Below are positions 25,892 to 33,655 of a stretch of 60,271 nt of DNA, one piece after another. The notes under the pieces are model-generated. The model was not told the DNA's origin and ran no database searches. It saw nothing but the letters and a program-made list of their open reading frames with translations. Position 1 is the first letter of the stretch; the number at the start of each line of letters is the position of its first letter. The translations under genes and the position numbers were made by a program. Source of the DNA: CAZTZL01 sp964537715 (GTDB lineage Bacteria > Zhuqueibacterota > QNDG01 > DSAB01); assembly GCA_964537715.1 (NCBI GenBank), contig CAZIAH010000009.1, positions 1 to 60,271 on the forward strand, in the 5' to 3' direction.

Positions 25892-26064
25892 TTTGATAAC
25901 TTAAACTTTGGCAAATTTTTGAAAATCGAAAATAACCTGTCATCCCGAATTCAGTTCAGGATCTATTTAATGATGAGATTCTGAATCAATGCTGAAACAA
26001 GTTCAGCACAAGGTTCAGAATGACAATCATTGTTGAAATTTGCCAAAGTCTAGTTTGATAAGTT
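25892..26064. mobile_element. MITE-like nested palindrome with flanking direct repeats
   Basis: The element has perfect 14-base terminal inverted repeats: ACTTTGGCAAATTT at 25905-25918 and AAATTTGCCAAAGT at 26036-26049. Inside are a second inverted pair, TGTCATCCCGA (25938-25948) with TCAGAATGACA (26015-26025), and a central TTCAGGATC/GATTCTGAA stem. Outside lie near-identical direct repeats TTTGATAACTT (25892-25902) and TTTGATAAGTT (26054-26064), the layout of a target duplication. There is no coding capacity. TGTCAT...ATGACA hairpins of this sort are widespread in bacteria. Confidence 0.65.
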
Positions 26065-26089
26065 TGATCGAACCACAGGAGATGATTCA

Positions 26090-28324
26090 CTGACAAATAA
26101 AGTCCCCAAAGGATACGGATTCGGCACGGCACCTGTTTTTCTTGCCGGAATCAGCACCATTTTAGGTGCCATTCTATTTTTACGGTTCGGATATGCGGTG
26201 GCCAATACCGGCGTTTTGGGAGCATTTACGATTATCCTGATCGGTCACGTTATTACCATCCCCACAGCTCTGGCTATTGCCGAAATTGCGACTAATCTGA
26301 GAGTGGAAGGTGGCGGCGAATATTTCATGATCAGTCGGTCTTTCGGCCCGATGATCGGGGGAACGATCGGGATTTCGCTCTATTTATCCCAGGCCATCTC
26401 CGTGGCCTTTTATATCATTGCCTTCTCCGAAGCCTTCACACCTCTTTTTGAATGGATACAAATCCACACAGGCATCACGCCTCACATCTGGATGGTGGGT
26501 ATTCCCGCGGCAGTGATTCTTGTCATCATTATGCTGACCAAAGGCGCGAACATGGGTGTTACCGCTTTATGGATTGTGGTTTCTATTCTGGGATTATCCC
26601 TCTTGACATTTTTTCTCGGGAAATCCCCCAATTCCGAATCTGTGCCGCTGAATTTGCTTTCAAAAATCGAAAATCCAGACAATTTTTTCATCGTCTTTGC
26701 CATTATATTCCCCGCATTCACGGGCATGACAGCAGGCGTGGGATTATCCGGGGATTTGAGAAACCCAAGAAAGTCCATCCCCCGCGGTGTTGTATCCGCA
26801 ACACTTACGGGAATGGCGGTTTACATTCTCGTTGTCATCAAATTCGGAATGACCTTGACACCGGAACAACTCGCTCAGGATCAATTCGCCATGGCCAAAA
26901 TCGCGGTGTGGAAACCGATGATTCCCATCGGTTTGGCCGCTGCCTCCATTTCATCGGCCATCGGTTCCATTCTCATCGCCCCCCGCACCATGCAGGCCCT
27001 GGCAAAGGACCATATTTTCCCGACCCATGCCGTGAATGCTTTTCTCGCCAAGGGCCGGAGCGAAACCAATGAACCCATTCATGCCACTCTGGTAACGGCA
27101 GTCATCGTTCTTATTTTTGTTTCCATGGGAAGTGTAAATTTAGTGGCCAAAGTAATCAGTATGTTTTTCATGATCACCTACGGCGCCTTGTGCAGTGTAA
27201 GTTTTCTCGAACACTTTGCAGGCAATCCGTCCTACCGGCCCACTTTCCGGTCCAAATGGTATCTTTCTCTGCTCGGGGCAATCGCCTGTTTTATCATGAT
27301 GATCCAAATGTCCACGCTTTATGCGATTCTCGCATTCATTACAATCGGAATCATCTATAAGAGTCTAAGACGAACACGAAGCACGGAATACGGACTTTCC
27401 TACATGATAAGAGGCGTTTTATTCCAGCTCACCAGACAGCTTCAGATTCTGATTCAAAGAAAACACGAAGCAGTCACGCGGATCAATTGGCGTCCTTCGT
27501 TTATTGCCGTCTCCACCCACTCCTTCGAGCGTCCGGCACCATTCGAGCTCCTCCGCTGGTTTTCGCATCATTACGGATTCGGCACGTTTATTCATTACAT
27601 TAAAGGACTGTTAGACGAAAAAACCCAAGAAGAATCCAGGGAGATTCTGGAAAAATTGATCAAAATGGGTGAGTACATCCGGGCCGGTATTTATGTGGAT
27701 ACCATCATTTCGCCAAGTTTTAAGACCGCGATTGCACAGATCGTCCAGATTCCGGGCGTCTCGGGGATGGAAAACAATTGTATTCTGTTTGAATTCCGCG
27801 AAAATGATTACAAAGAAATTCCTGATATTATCGAGGGGTGCCATTTTGCATCGATTGTGGATTTCAATATCTGCGTGCTTCGATCCTCGGAGCGCCATTT
27901 CGGATACAAACGGAACATTCACATCTGGCTCAACCCTGGAGATTACCGCAACGCCAATCTGATGATTTTGCTCAGCTACATCCTTATCGGTCATCCGGAG
28001 TGGCACGGATGTGAAGTCAATCTTTTTGCGGCTTTTGAAAACAGGGAACTGAACAGAGAAGTCAAACGACTCAGCGAACTGATCGACCGCGGACGCATTC
28101 CCATTTCCCAGAAAAATGTTCAGAAAATTCCTTGGAACAAAAAACAAAAAACGTATGAAACACTGATCAGCGAAAATTCCAAAGATGCAGATCTGGTGAT
28201 CATGGGTTTTTCGCTGGATAAACTCACCAAAGAGCAGGGTGCCTTTTTCAAGCGGTTTACCGGGATCAAAGATGTTTTATTTGTAAGAGCCGGGCAAAAA
28301 ATCATCATCTGCGATAAAGAATGA
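26090..28324 (+). CDS. SLC12-like cation-chloride cotransporter (APC superfamily)
   Basis: A 744-residue transporter with about 12 membrane segments followed by a soluble C-terminal domain. The motif GFGTAPVFLAGISTILGAILFLRFG and later GVGLSGDLRNPRKSIPRG are typical of the SLC12/NKCC-like branch of APC. The frame is open from 26054, after an in-frame TAG at 26051. No ATG, GTG or TTG lies in frame before GTG 26198, which would remove the first segment. CTG at 26090, 8 bases after AGGAG, is the best start. The soluble part resembles those of bacterial and archaeal CCCs. Confidence 0.8.
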   Translation: MTNKVPKGYGFGTAPVFLAGISTILGAILFLRFGYAVANTGVLGAFTIILIGHVITIPTALAIAEIATNLRVEGGGEYFMISRSFGPMIGGTIGISLYLSQAISVAFYIIAFSEAFTPLFEWIQIHTGITPHIWMVGIPAAVILVIIMLTKGANMGVTALWIVVSILGLSLLTFFLGKSPNSESVPLNLLSKIENPDNFFIVFAIIFPAFTGMTAGVGLSGDLRNPRKSIPRGVVSATLTGMAVYILVVIKFGMTLTPEQLAQDQFAMAKIAVWKPMIPIGLAAASISSAIGSILIAPRTMQALAKDHIFPTHAVNAFLAKGRSETNEPIHATLVTAVIVLIFVSMGSVNLVAKVISMFFMITYGALCSVSFLEHFAGNPSYRPTFRSKWYLSLLGAIACFIMMIQMSTLYAILAFITIGIIYKSLRRTRSTEYGLSYMIRGVLFQLTRQLQILIQRKHEAVTRINWRPSFIAVSTHSFERPAPFELLRWFSHHYGFGTFIHYIKGLLDEKTQEESREILEKLIKMGEYIRAGIYVDTIISPSFKTAIAQIVQIPGVSGMENNCILFEFRENDYKEIPDIIEGCHFASIVDFNICVLRSSERHFGYKRNIHIWLNPGDYRNANLMILLSYILIGHPEWHGCEVNLFAAFENRELNREVKRLSELIDRGRIPISQKNVQKIPWNKKQKTYETLISENSKDADLVIMGFSLDKLTKEQGAFFKRFTGIKDVLFVRAGQKIIICDKE

Positions 28325-28360
28325 TCCCACTTTAAACATCACTCCCAAAAAATAACTTTT

Positions 28361-28427
28361 GTCCCGCAAGGGCTCCTGCCCTTGCGGAATTTGAACATTC
28401 ATCGTAGAGGCAGAGCCTCTACGGGAC
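28361..28427 (-). repeat. 67-base double-hairpin repeat, copy 1 (reverse orientation)
   Basis: In the minus-strand sense it reads GTCCCGTAGAGGC-TCT-GCCTCTAC, then an AT-rich spacer, then CGCAAGGGC-AGGA-GCCCTTGCG and GGGAC, so two perfect stems inside closing GTCCCG/CGGGAC ends. It is identical in layout to copies at 57802 and 58031. It sits 36 bases after the transporter stop, where its hairpins may also end transcription. Flanking direct repeats are not evident here. Confidence 0.8.
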
Positions 28428-28546
28428 AGAAAATGATGCCCTCCCCTGGGTAGTAATCCTGATAATATCAGAGTATCCTGGCTGCCTGCCTGCCGGCGGG
28501 CACGGCAAAAAGGCCAAAATCTTAGTATTCTTTTCGCGGCATTCGA

Positions 28547-28701
28547 ATCCCGCCTCAAATATTATAATACAATAGGAATGGCGGGATCGTCAGCCGCATG
28601 TTTTTTGTCTTCAATATCTCAAAATTTCAATCACTTGATCCCGCGAAGGCGGGGCGCCATCCCGATTTCAAATATTGTATTATTGATTGAGTCGGGATGG
28701 C
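28547..28701. repeat. Two related palindromes in gene-free 28428-28830
   Basis: ATCCCGCC at 28547-28554 pairs with GGCGGGAT at 28580-28587, and GCCATCCCGA at 28656-28665 pairs perfectly with TCGGGATGGC at 28692-28701. Their spacers are similar in opposite orientation (ATTGTATTAT and TCAAATATT appear in both). They look like REP-type units and share the ATCCCG/CGGGAT ends with 20968-21010. A reading frame of about 90 codons runs through here but has no family signal. Between 28428 and 28546 I see only GC-rich CCTGCCTGCCTGCCGG repeats. Confidence 0.6.
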
Positions 28702-28830
28702 ATATAAAAATAAGAATGGACAATGGTGGTTTTACTTTCACACTACATCTTATTAAAGCATTAACACCTTTAAATATTTTGAGGATCGGACACTTATATA
28801 TCTCTTCCAAAAAAAAAATTAAAAAAGAGC

Positions 28831-28859
28831 TTGACATGCTCTTATTTTATTAGTATATT
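28831..28859 (+). promoter_or_regulatory. Sigma70 promoter of the BlaI-M56 operon
   Basis: A textbook promoter: -35 TTGACA at 28831-28836, 17-base spacer, -10 TATATT at 28854-28859. It is immediately followed by the palindromic operator. It should drive the genes at 28902 and 29297. Confidence 0.75.
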
Positions 28860-28875
28860 TACTATAGTTATAGTA
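28860..28875 (+). promoter_or_regulatory. BlaI/MecI-type operator
   Basis: TACTATA-GT-TATAGTA is a perfect palindrome with 7-base arms, abutting the -10 box. Its TACTA/TAGTA ends match the TACTAnA half-site used by BlaI/MecI repressors. It lies 26 bases before the blaI-like start, so autoregulation of the repressor and its M56 partner is expected. Confidence 0.65.
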
Positions 28876-28901
28876 GACTAATTATAAGATTAGGAGAAAT
28901 C

Positions 28902-29294
28902 ATGTCTCATAACGCAAAGCTTACTCCTGTGGAATGGGAAATCATGACTACCATCTGGGATTTGAAAAAACCTTGTTCCGTCCGGGATGTCTGTAAAGCA
29001 TCCTATCCGAACGGCGAAAAAGCCTATACGACCATTCAAACGATCATGAATACGTTGGAGAAAAAGGGAATTCTGAAGCGAGAAAAAATCGGTTTGGTTA
29101 ACTTTTACACTCCTCAAAAAAGCCGTGAGAAAATCATCCGGTTCGAGATGGCCCAGGTGGTTTCAAGAATGTTTGAAGGTTCCGTTCCGGCACTGGCCAA
29201 CTTTCTCATCAATTCGGAAAATCTGAGTCTGGATGAGCTGAAAGAAATCAAATCCATTCTGGATAAAAAGGAAAAAGCATTAAGGAGCAAATAG
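28902..29294 (+). CDS. BlaI/MecI/CopY-family repressor
   Basis: A 130-residue winged-helix repressor. LTPVEWEIMTTIWDLKKPCSVRDV and YTTIQTIMNTLEKKGILKR are the HTH and wing of BlaI. It has AGGAG upstream and ends two bases before the M56 gene. In the classic system the M56 sensor-protease triggers cleavage of BlaI and opens the operon. Confidence 0.9.
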   Translation: MSHNAKLTPVEWEIMTTIWDLKKPCSVRDVCKASYPNGEKAYTTIQTIMNTLEKKGILKREKIGLVNFYTPQKSREKIIRFEMAQVVSRMFEGSVPALANFLINSENLSLDELKEIKSILDKKEKALRSK

Positions 29295-29296
29295 CC

Positions 29297-30913
29297 ATGA
29301 TCGATTTTATCAATCTTTTGGGGAGCGGATGGATTACCTATTTCGGCTGGACCGTGATTCAAAACACCCTTTTTCTAGGATTGCTATTTTTTGCACTCTA
29401 TCTTTTGCGCAATACATCCGCCCGGTTAAAATACACCGTCACACTGATCGGACTGATCAAACTCCTGCTCCCTCCTTTTTTGCCGGCGACCTTCCTGTCT
29501 TTGGCAGAATCGAATATCAATCCGGTCAACACGGCGATCGCCATTCAGCCTGTATCCGAAACCGGTTCTTCTCAAGCATGGTTTCTGGAACTACGATACA
29601 CCGGATGGCTTTTTATGATTTGGACATTTTTTGCGGTCGGATCGATTCTCGTTTCACTGGGGCTGACATTGAGATTAAAAAGACGATTAAAAAATGCCAT
29701 TGAAATCGATCACCAAAAACTCGATCTCGGAAACAACACGGCTTCCATTCAAATTCTGAAAAGCGACAAAATCAGCATTCCTCTGACTCTGGGAATCGTG
29801 CCTCAAAAAATCTATGTGCCCCTTCTCTGGGATCAGTGGTCGAAACGATGCCAGAGAATGATTATTCAACATGAACTCGCACATATTGGAAGAAAAGATG
29901 GGATCGTCCAATTTTTTCAAATTTTGGCTCAGGCTATCTATTTCTTCCATCCTCTGGTCTGGCAGCTCAGCAAACGGATGAATGAATTCAGAGAAATGGC
30001 CTGCGATGAAATTTCAATCGAAAACAACTCGGGACTTTCCGTGGAATATTCCAGAGCTCTGGTCGAAATCGCCGAGAACATGGTGCAAACTCGGTTGGGC
30101 ATCTCCTCGGCGTCTGCTCTGATCAGGCAGAAAAACGAACTGCTCAACCGCGTTCAATACTTAATCAGGGAGGTAAAAATGCACAATGCATCCAAACTCA
30201 AAATCGGTTTGATTTTGGCCGGACTTCTTGTTTTCATCGTACCGCTTTCATGGACAAAAAGCAATCCGGCCGAGCCGGCAAATCCGGGAACAAAACCTTC
30301 CGCAGAGGAAACGGGCGAACTTCGCGGGTATGCGTTGAACGAAGAAACCGGTCAGGGAATGTCTGGAGTCACTATCACTCTCAGGGGAACGGACAAACAA
30401 ACAACCTCTGACGAAACTGGTAAATTCAGAATCGATCAAATCAAAACGGGAGTCTACACCTTGGAGGCAAACCACATTGGTTTCAAGAATGTGGTGTTCA
30501 GTGATGTCAAGATCAAAAAGGAAGAACCCACCTGGATCAAAATCAAATTGTCACCCGTGGTGGTTCAAACCTCTGGTACCCCCCCACCTTCTCCTGCGAA
30601 GGACGATGAAGAAATCAAGTTTGTTCATTATGACACACCCCCGATGCCCGTGGGCGGTTTCGCCGAAATCCAAAAAAATCTGGACTATCCGGAAGCATCG
30701 AGAAAAACAGGAACCGAAGGCAAAGTGCTGGTCTATGTCCACATCAGCGAAACCGGAAAAGTTCTGAAAACAAAGGTCCAGGAATCGGTCAATCCCGAAT
30801 GCGACAAAGCCGCAATCAAAGCCATCCAATCCGTAAAATGGGAACCGGCCAAAAAAGGTGACGACCCCGTCGCCGTCTGGGTTGCCGTACCCATCAGTTT
30901 TAAATTACATTGA
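29297..30913 (+). CDS. M56 peptidase - CarboxypepD-like - TonB C-terminal fusion
   Basis: A 538-residue protein. Three to four membrane segments surround a cytosolic zinc metallopeptidase with HELAH at residues 192-196 and a downstream EMACDE Glu. Then come a membrane segment around residue 305, a CarboxypepD-regulatory-like domain (GELRGYALNEETGQGMSGV), and a TonB C-terminal domain (EASRKTGTEGKVLVYVHISETGKV). The pairing with a BlaI gene identifies the N-part as a BlaR1-like sensor, while the C-part would contact TonB-dependent receptors in the outer membrane. No beta-lactam sensor domain is present. Confidence 0.85.
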   Translation: MIDFINLLGSGWITYFGWTVIQNTLFLGLLFFALYLLRNTSARLKYTVTLIGLIKLLLPPFLPATFLSLAESNINPVNTAIAIQPVSETGSSQAWFLELRYTGWLFMIWTFFAVGSILVSLGLTLRLKRRLKNAIEIDHQKLDLGNNTASIQILKSDKISIPLTLGIVPQKIYVPLLWDQWSKRCQRMIIQHELAHIGRKDGIVQFFQILAQAIYFFHPLVWQLSKRMNEFREMACDEISIENNSGLSVEYSRALVEIAENMVQTRLGISSASALIRQKNELLNRVQYLIREVKMHNASKLKIGLILAGLLVFIVPLSWTKSNPAEPANPGTKPSAEETGELRGYALNEETGQGMSGVTITLRGTDKQTTSDETGKFRIDQIKTGVYTLEANHIGFKNVVFSDVKIKKEEPTWIKIKLSPVVVQTSGTPPPSPAKDDEEIKFVHYDTPPMPVGGFAEIQKNLDYPEASRKTGTEGKVLVYVHISETGKVLKTKVQESVNPECDKAAIKAIQSVKWEPAKKGDDPVAVWVAVPISFKLH

Positions 30914-30925
30914 TCATCAAAAGAC

Positions 30926-30962
30926 AAATGGAGTCCGTTTCAACAACGGACTCCATTTTTTT
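30926..30962 (+). terminator. Rho-independent terminator after the BlaI-M56 operon
   Basis: AAATGGAGTCCGTT pairs with AACGGACTCCATTT in a 14-base stem with a five-base loop, followed by a run of T. It lies 13 bases after the M56 stop. The core ATGGAGTCCG matches the hairpin at 25097, as if a terminator cassette is reused. Confidence 0.85.
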
Positions 30963-30973
30963 ATAGAAAACAC

Positions 30974-31002
30974 TTGACATCAAGGAAAAGTTGTTGTATC
31001 TT
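30974..31002 (+). promoter_or_regulatory. Sigma70 promoter of the TetR export operon
   Basis: -35 TTGACA at 30974-30979 and -10 TATCTT at 30997-31002 with 17 bases between them. The operator palindrome begins ten bases later, so bound repressor would block transcription start. Confidence 0.7.
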
Positions 31003-31011
31003 TATTATTGA

Positions 31012-31023
31012 CCGACCGGTCGG
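31012..31023 (+). promoter_or_regulatory. TetR operator, copy 1
   Basis: CCGACCGGTCGG is a perfect 12-base palindrome 10 bases after the -10 box and 22 bases before the TetR start. A related site with the same half-sites occurs before the LolA-like gene at 31672. Confidence 0.65.
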
Positions 31024-31044
31024 CCATAAAAAAGAGACATCAGG

Positions 31045-31656
31045 ATGACACCGAAAATCGTAGACAAAGAAGAAAAACGAAATCTGATTCTGGAGGCAGC
31101 CATCAGGGTCTTTGCCAAACTTGGTCTGCCCAACACCAAAATGATCCACATTGCCGAGGCCGCCGGTATTGGCAAAGGTACGATTTACGAATATTTCAAA
31201 AGTAAGGAAGATCTGGCTATCGCGGCATTCAATGTATTCGTGAAAGAAGCTCAAATTCAAATTGCCAAAAAATTAAAGAAGATCGAAGACCCAAAAGAAA
31301 AGCTGTACGCCTACATCGTCTCCTGGAACGACATCATGCATGAAGAGTTTTTAGATTATGCGGACATCATGCTGGACATCTGGACAGAAAGCGTGCGGCT
31401 TCACCAGGGAAAAGATGCCTTTGGATTGAATAAGATGTACCGCACCTATCGCGAACAGATCGCCGAAATATTAAAAGAAGGTATTGAAAAAGGGATCTTC
31501 AAACCGGTGGATGTTACGGTGGCATCTGCGATCATTATCGGTACCATGGACGGCATGATGATTCAGTGGCTTCTGGACAGAAACATTTATAAGATAGAAC
31601 CGGCTCTGGAACAGCTTGCGGAACTCATTGTCAACGGTATGCTGAAAAGCAATTGA
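31045..31656 (+). CDS. TetR/AcrR-family repressor of the export operon
   Basis: A 203-residue TetR regulator. The N-terminal HTH is LEAAIRVFAKLGLPNTKM...GIGKGTIYEYFKSKEDL. The C-terminal ligand domain has no recognised ligand signature. The flanking palindromes at 31012 and 31672 make self-control and control of the downstream export genes very likely. Confidence 0.85.
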   Translation: MTPKIVDKEEKRNLILEAAIRVFAKLGLPNTKMIHIAEAAGIGKGTIYEYFKSKEDLAIAAFNVFVKEAQIQIAKKLKKIEDPKEKLYAYIVSWNDIMHEEFLDYADIMLDIWTESVRLHQGKDAFGLNKMYRTYREQIAEILKEGIEKGIFKPVDVTVASAIIIGTMDGMMIQWLLDRNIYKIEPALEQLAELIVNGMLKSN

Positions 31657-31671
31657 GTTTTCGATTGATAA

Positions 31672-31687
31672 CCGACCTGCTGGTCGG
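31672..31687 (+). promoter_or_regulatory. TetR operator, copy 2
   Basis: CCGACC-TGCT-GGTCGG, the half-sites of copy 1 set four bases apart, followed by the same CCATAA as in copy 1. It lies 21 bases before the LolA-like start, giving a second control point inside the operon. I see no -35/-10 with good spacing directly before it. Confidence 0.6.
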
Positions 31688-31707
31688 CCATAATAAGGAG
31701 GACGAAC

Positions 31708-32466
31708 ATGAAAACATGGATGACAACAATCATCTTTTTTACGGGCTGCTGGCTCCTGACCGCCCAGGAACTGACCGGTCCGCAAATTATTGAAAAAGTC
31801 AACGATCTGCTGAATCCGGAAACCATGTGGGCCCAGTCCGAAATGACCATTCAAACCTCCTCGGGGCAGGAAAGAACATTCGTGTATGAATCCTGGAGTA
31901 AAAACCACGGAGAAAAAAATCTCATTCGCTACGTGAAACCGGTGCGGGTCAAAGACCAGGCCACACTGATGTTGAATTACGCCGACGACATCTGGATGTA
32001 CTTTCCCCGCACCAACCGGGTTCGCAAACTGGCCACCCATGCCAAGAAGCAGAAAATGGAAGGCAGCGATTTCAGTTACGAAGACATGGGCGCCGGCGAT
32101 AGTTTCGTGAAGGACTATATATCCAAACGGCTCAAGGATCAAAAAGTAGACGGTCAGCCCTGTTTCCAGGTTGAAATGAGCAAAAAACCGAACACGGATG
32201 TTTCCTATTCCCGGCTCGTCATGTTCGTGCGCCAGGACAACTTTGTGCCCGTCAGAGTGGATTATTATGATGAAAACCAGCCGGACCGTAAAATCAAAAC
32301 CTTGGAACAATCGGACATCCAGGTGATCGATCAGATCCCCACGGCCATGAAAATGGTGATGATCAACGATCTGGATAATTCCCAGACCCGAATGGAAATG
32401 TTGGAGGTCAAGTACAACCTGCCTTTGAAAGATGAGATGTTTACGGAAAGGGGGATGAAGGAATGA
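31708..32466 (+). CDS. LolA-like outer membrane lipoprotein-sorting protein
   Basis: A 252-residue exported protein with signal MKTWMTTIIFFTGCWLLTAQ. It belongs to the LolA/DUF4292-like beta-barrel half-shell family that binds acyl chains; PVRVKDQATLMLNYADDIWMYFP and RTNRVRKLATHAKKQ are typical of members found beside MMPL pumps. It likely carries a lipid or lipoprotein across the periplasm for the MMPL exporter at 34754. It overlaps the next start by four bases (ATGA). Confidence 0.8.
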   Translation: MKTWMTTIIFFTGCWLLTAQELTGPQIIEKVNDLLNPETMWAQSEMTIQTSSGQERTFVYESWSKNHGEKNLIRYVKPVRVKDQATLMLNYADDIWMYFPRTNRVRKLATHAKKQKMEGSDFSYEDMGAGDSFVKDYISKRLKDQKVDGQPCFQVEMSKKPNTDVSYSRLVMFVRQDNFVPVRVDYYDENQPDRKIKTLEQSDIQVIDQIPTAMKMVMINDLDNSQTRMEMLEVKYNLPLKDEMFTERGMKE

Positions 32467-33638
32467 AAATCCGGGCCGCCTGCTTGATTGGATTGTGGAT
32501 CTGTTCCTCTCCCCTCTTTGCCAAAGACGTGGATCTGTTCGGTTATTTCGAGTCCCAATGGATGGGTGCCCAAGTTCACGATGAGATCATTCAACTGCAG
32601 AGCAACAAATTGAGATTGGATTTGAAGGGAAACTGGGATCGCGTCCAGTTCGGAGCCAACATCAACTGGATCACCTATCACGGAAAAACCGAATGGCAAA
32701 TCACGGATTATCTACCCAAAAAAATCGTCGCAGAAATTCCAGAAATCTTTCGTTCCTACTATGTTTTGCCTTTCAATGATAATTCCTACTTGGATAATGC
32801 TTATGCAAAAATATCGTTCAACAAGTGGGATTTGACCGTGGGCAAACAACAAATTTCTCTGGGTTCAGGATACGCCTGGAATCCCACGGATTTGTTCAAT
32901 ACCAAAGACCTGTTCGACCCCACCTATGAACAGCCTGGACATAATGCTGTTCGTGCCGATGTTGCCCTGGCCGAACGTTGGAACCTGACAGCCCTGATCG
33001 CGCCGGAAGAAAACTGGGACCGATCCGCCAAGCTCTTGACCACAAAAATCGGTCTGGGACGATTCGATGTTTCCTTGACCGCCATCGAGACAATGTGGCT
33101 GTTCCATGATTACAACAGCTTTTCCACATCCGGATTCGCGGGAGAACCAGAAAAAAGGAACATGGTCGGCGGCAGCATCGTCGGCGAATTGCTGGGGCTG
33201 GGTGTCTGGATCGAGGGGGGGTATAACGATATGGCCAGAAGCACAGATTTTACGGAACTGGTGGCCGGTCTGAATTATACATTCGCATCCCAGACCTTCA
33301 TCATGATCGAGTATTTTTACAATTCATCCTGTTCGACGAATGAGAATGATTATACGTTGAACGATTGGATGCGCTATCTCAGTGCAGAACAAAAAACCCT
33401 GACCCGGCACCAGGTGTATATGCTGATTCAACATCCGGTTTCGGACTTAACGCAATTGGGATTGAGCCTGATAGCGGCCGGCGACGGCAGTGTGGCCTTC
33501 CTTCCAACGTTAAACACAACGCCTTTTGAAAACGTAGAAGTGATCGCGTACGCCAATTTTTATTTTGGATCGGAATTGTCCGCATTCAATAAAAATCTCG
33601 GTAACGGTGGATTGATTCGTCTGCGTGTTTATTTCTAG
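32463..33638 (+). CDS. Outer membrane porin-like beta-barrel protein
   Basis: A 391-residue protein with signal peptide MKIRAACLIGLWICSSPLFA. The rest is alternating hydrophobic and polar residues, with aromatic belts and a C-terminal strand ending in RVYF, the pattern of an outer membrane barrel. I do not recognise a specific porin family. Context suggests the outer membrane end of the LolA-like/MMPL export path. Confidence 0.65.
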   Translation: MKIRAACLIGLWICSSPLFAKDVDLFGYFESQWMGAQVHDEIIQLQSNKLRLDLKGNWDRVQFGANINWITYHGKTEWQITDYLPKKIVAEIPEIFRSYYVLPFNDNSYLDNAYAKISFNKWDLTVGKQQISLGSGYAWNPTDLFNTKDLFDPTYEQPGHNAVRADVALAERWNLTALIAPEENWDRSAKLLTTKIGLGRFDVSLTAIETMWLFHDYNSFSTSGFAGEPEKRNMVGGSIVGELLGLGVWIEGGYNDMARSTDFTELVAGLNYTFASQTFIMIEYFYNSSCSTNENDYTLNDWMRYLSAEQKTLTRHQVYMLIQHPVSDLTQLGLSLIAAGDGSVAFLPTLNTTPFENVEVIAYANFYFGSELSAFNKNLGNGGLIRLRVYF

Positions 33639-33655
33639 AATAGAGGAAAAAGAGA

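Noticed and set aside
28315..28445. Direct repeats around repeat copy 1
   Set aside because: Only AATGAT-CC-like short matches; too weak to claim a target duplication.
28578..28853. 91-residue plus-strand frame in the repeat region
   Set aside because: Built from palindromes and low-complexity DNA; no ribosome site or family signal.
31471..32310. 279-residue minus-strand frame over TetR and LolA-like genes
   Set aside because: No motif and complete overlap with well-supported genes.
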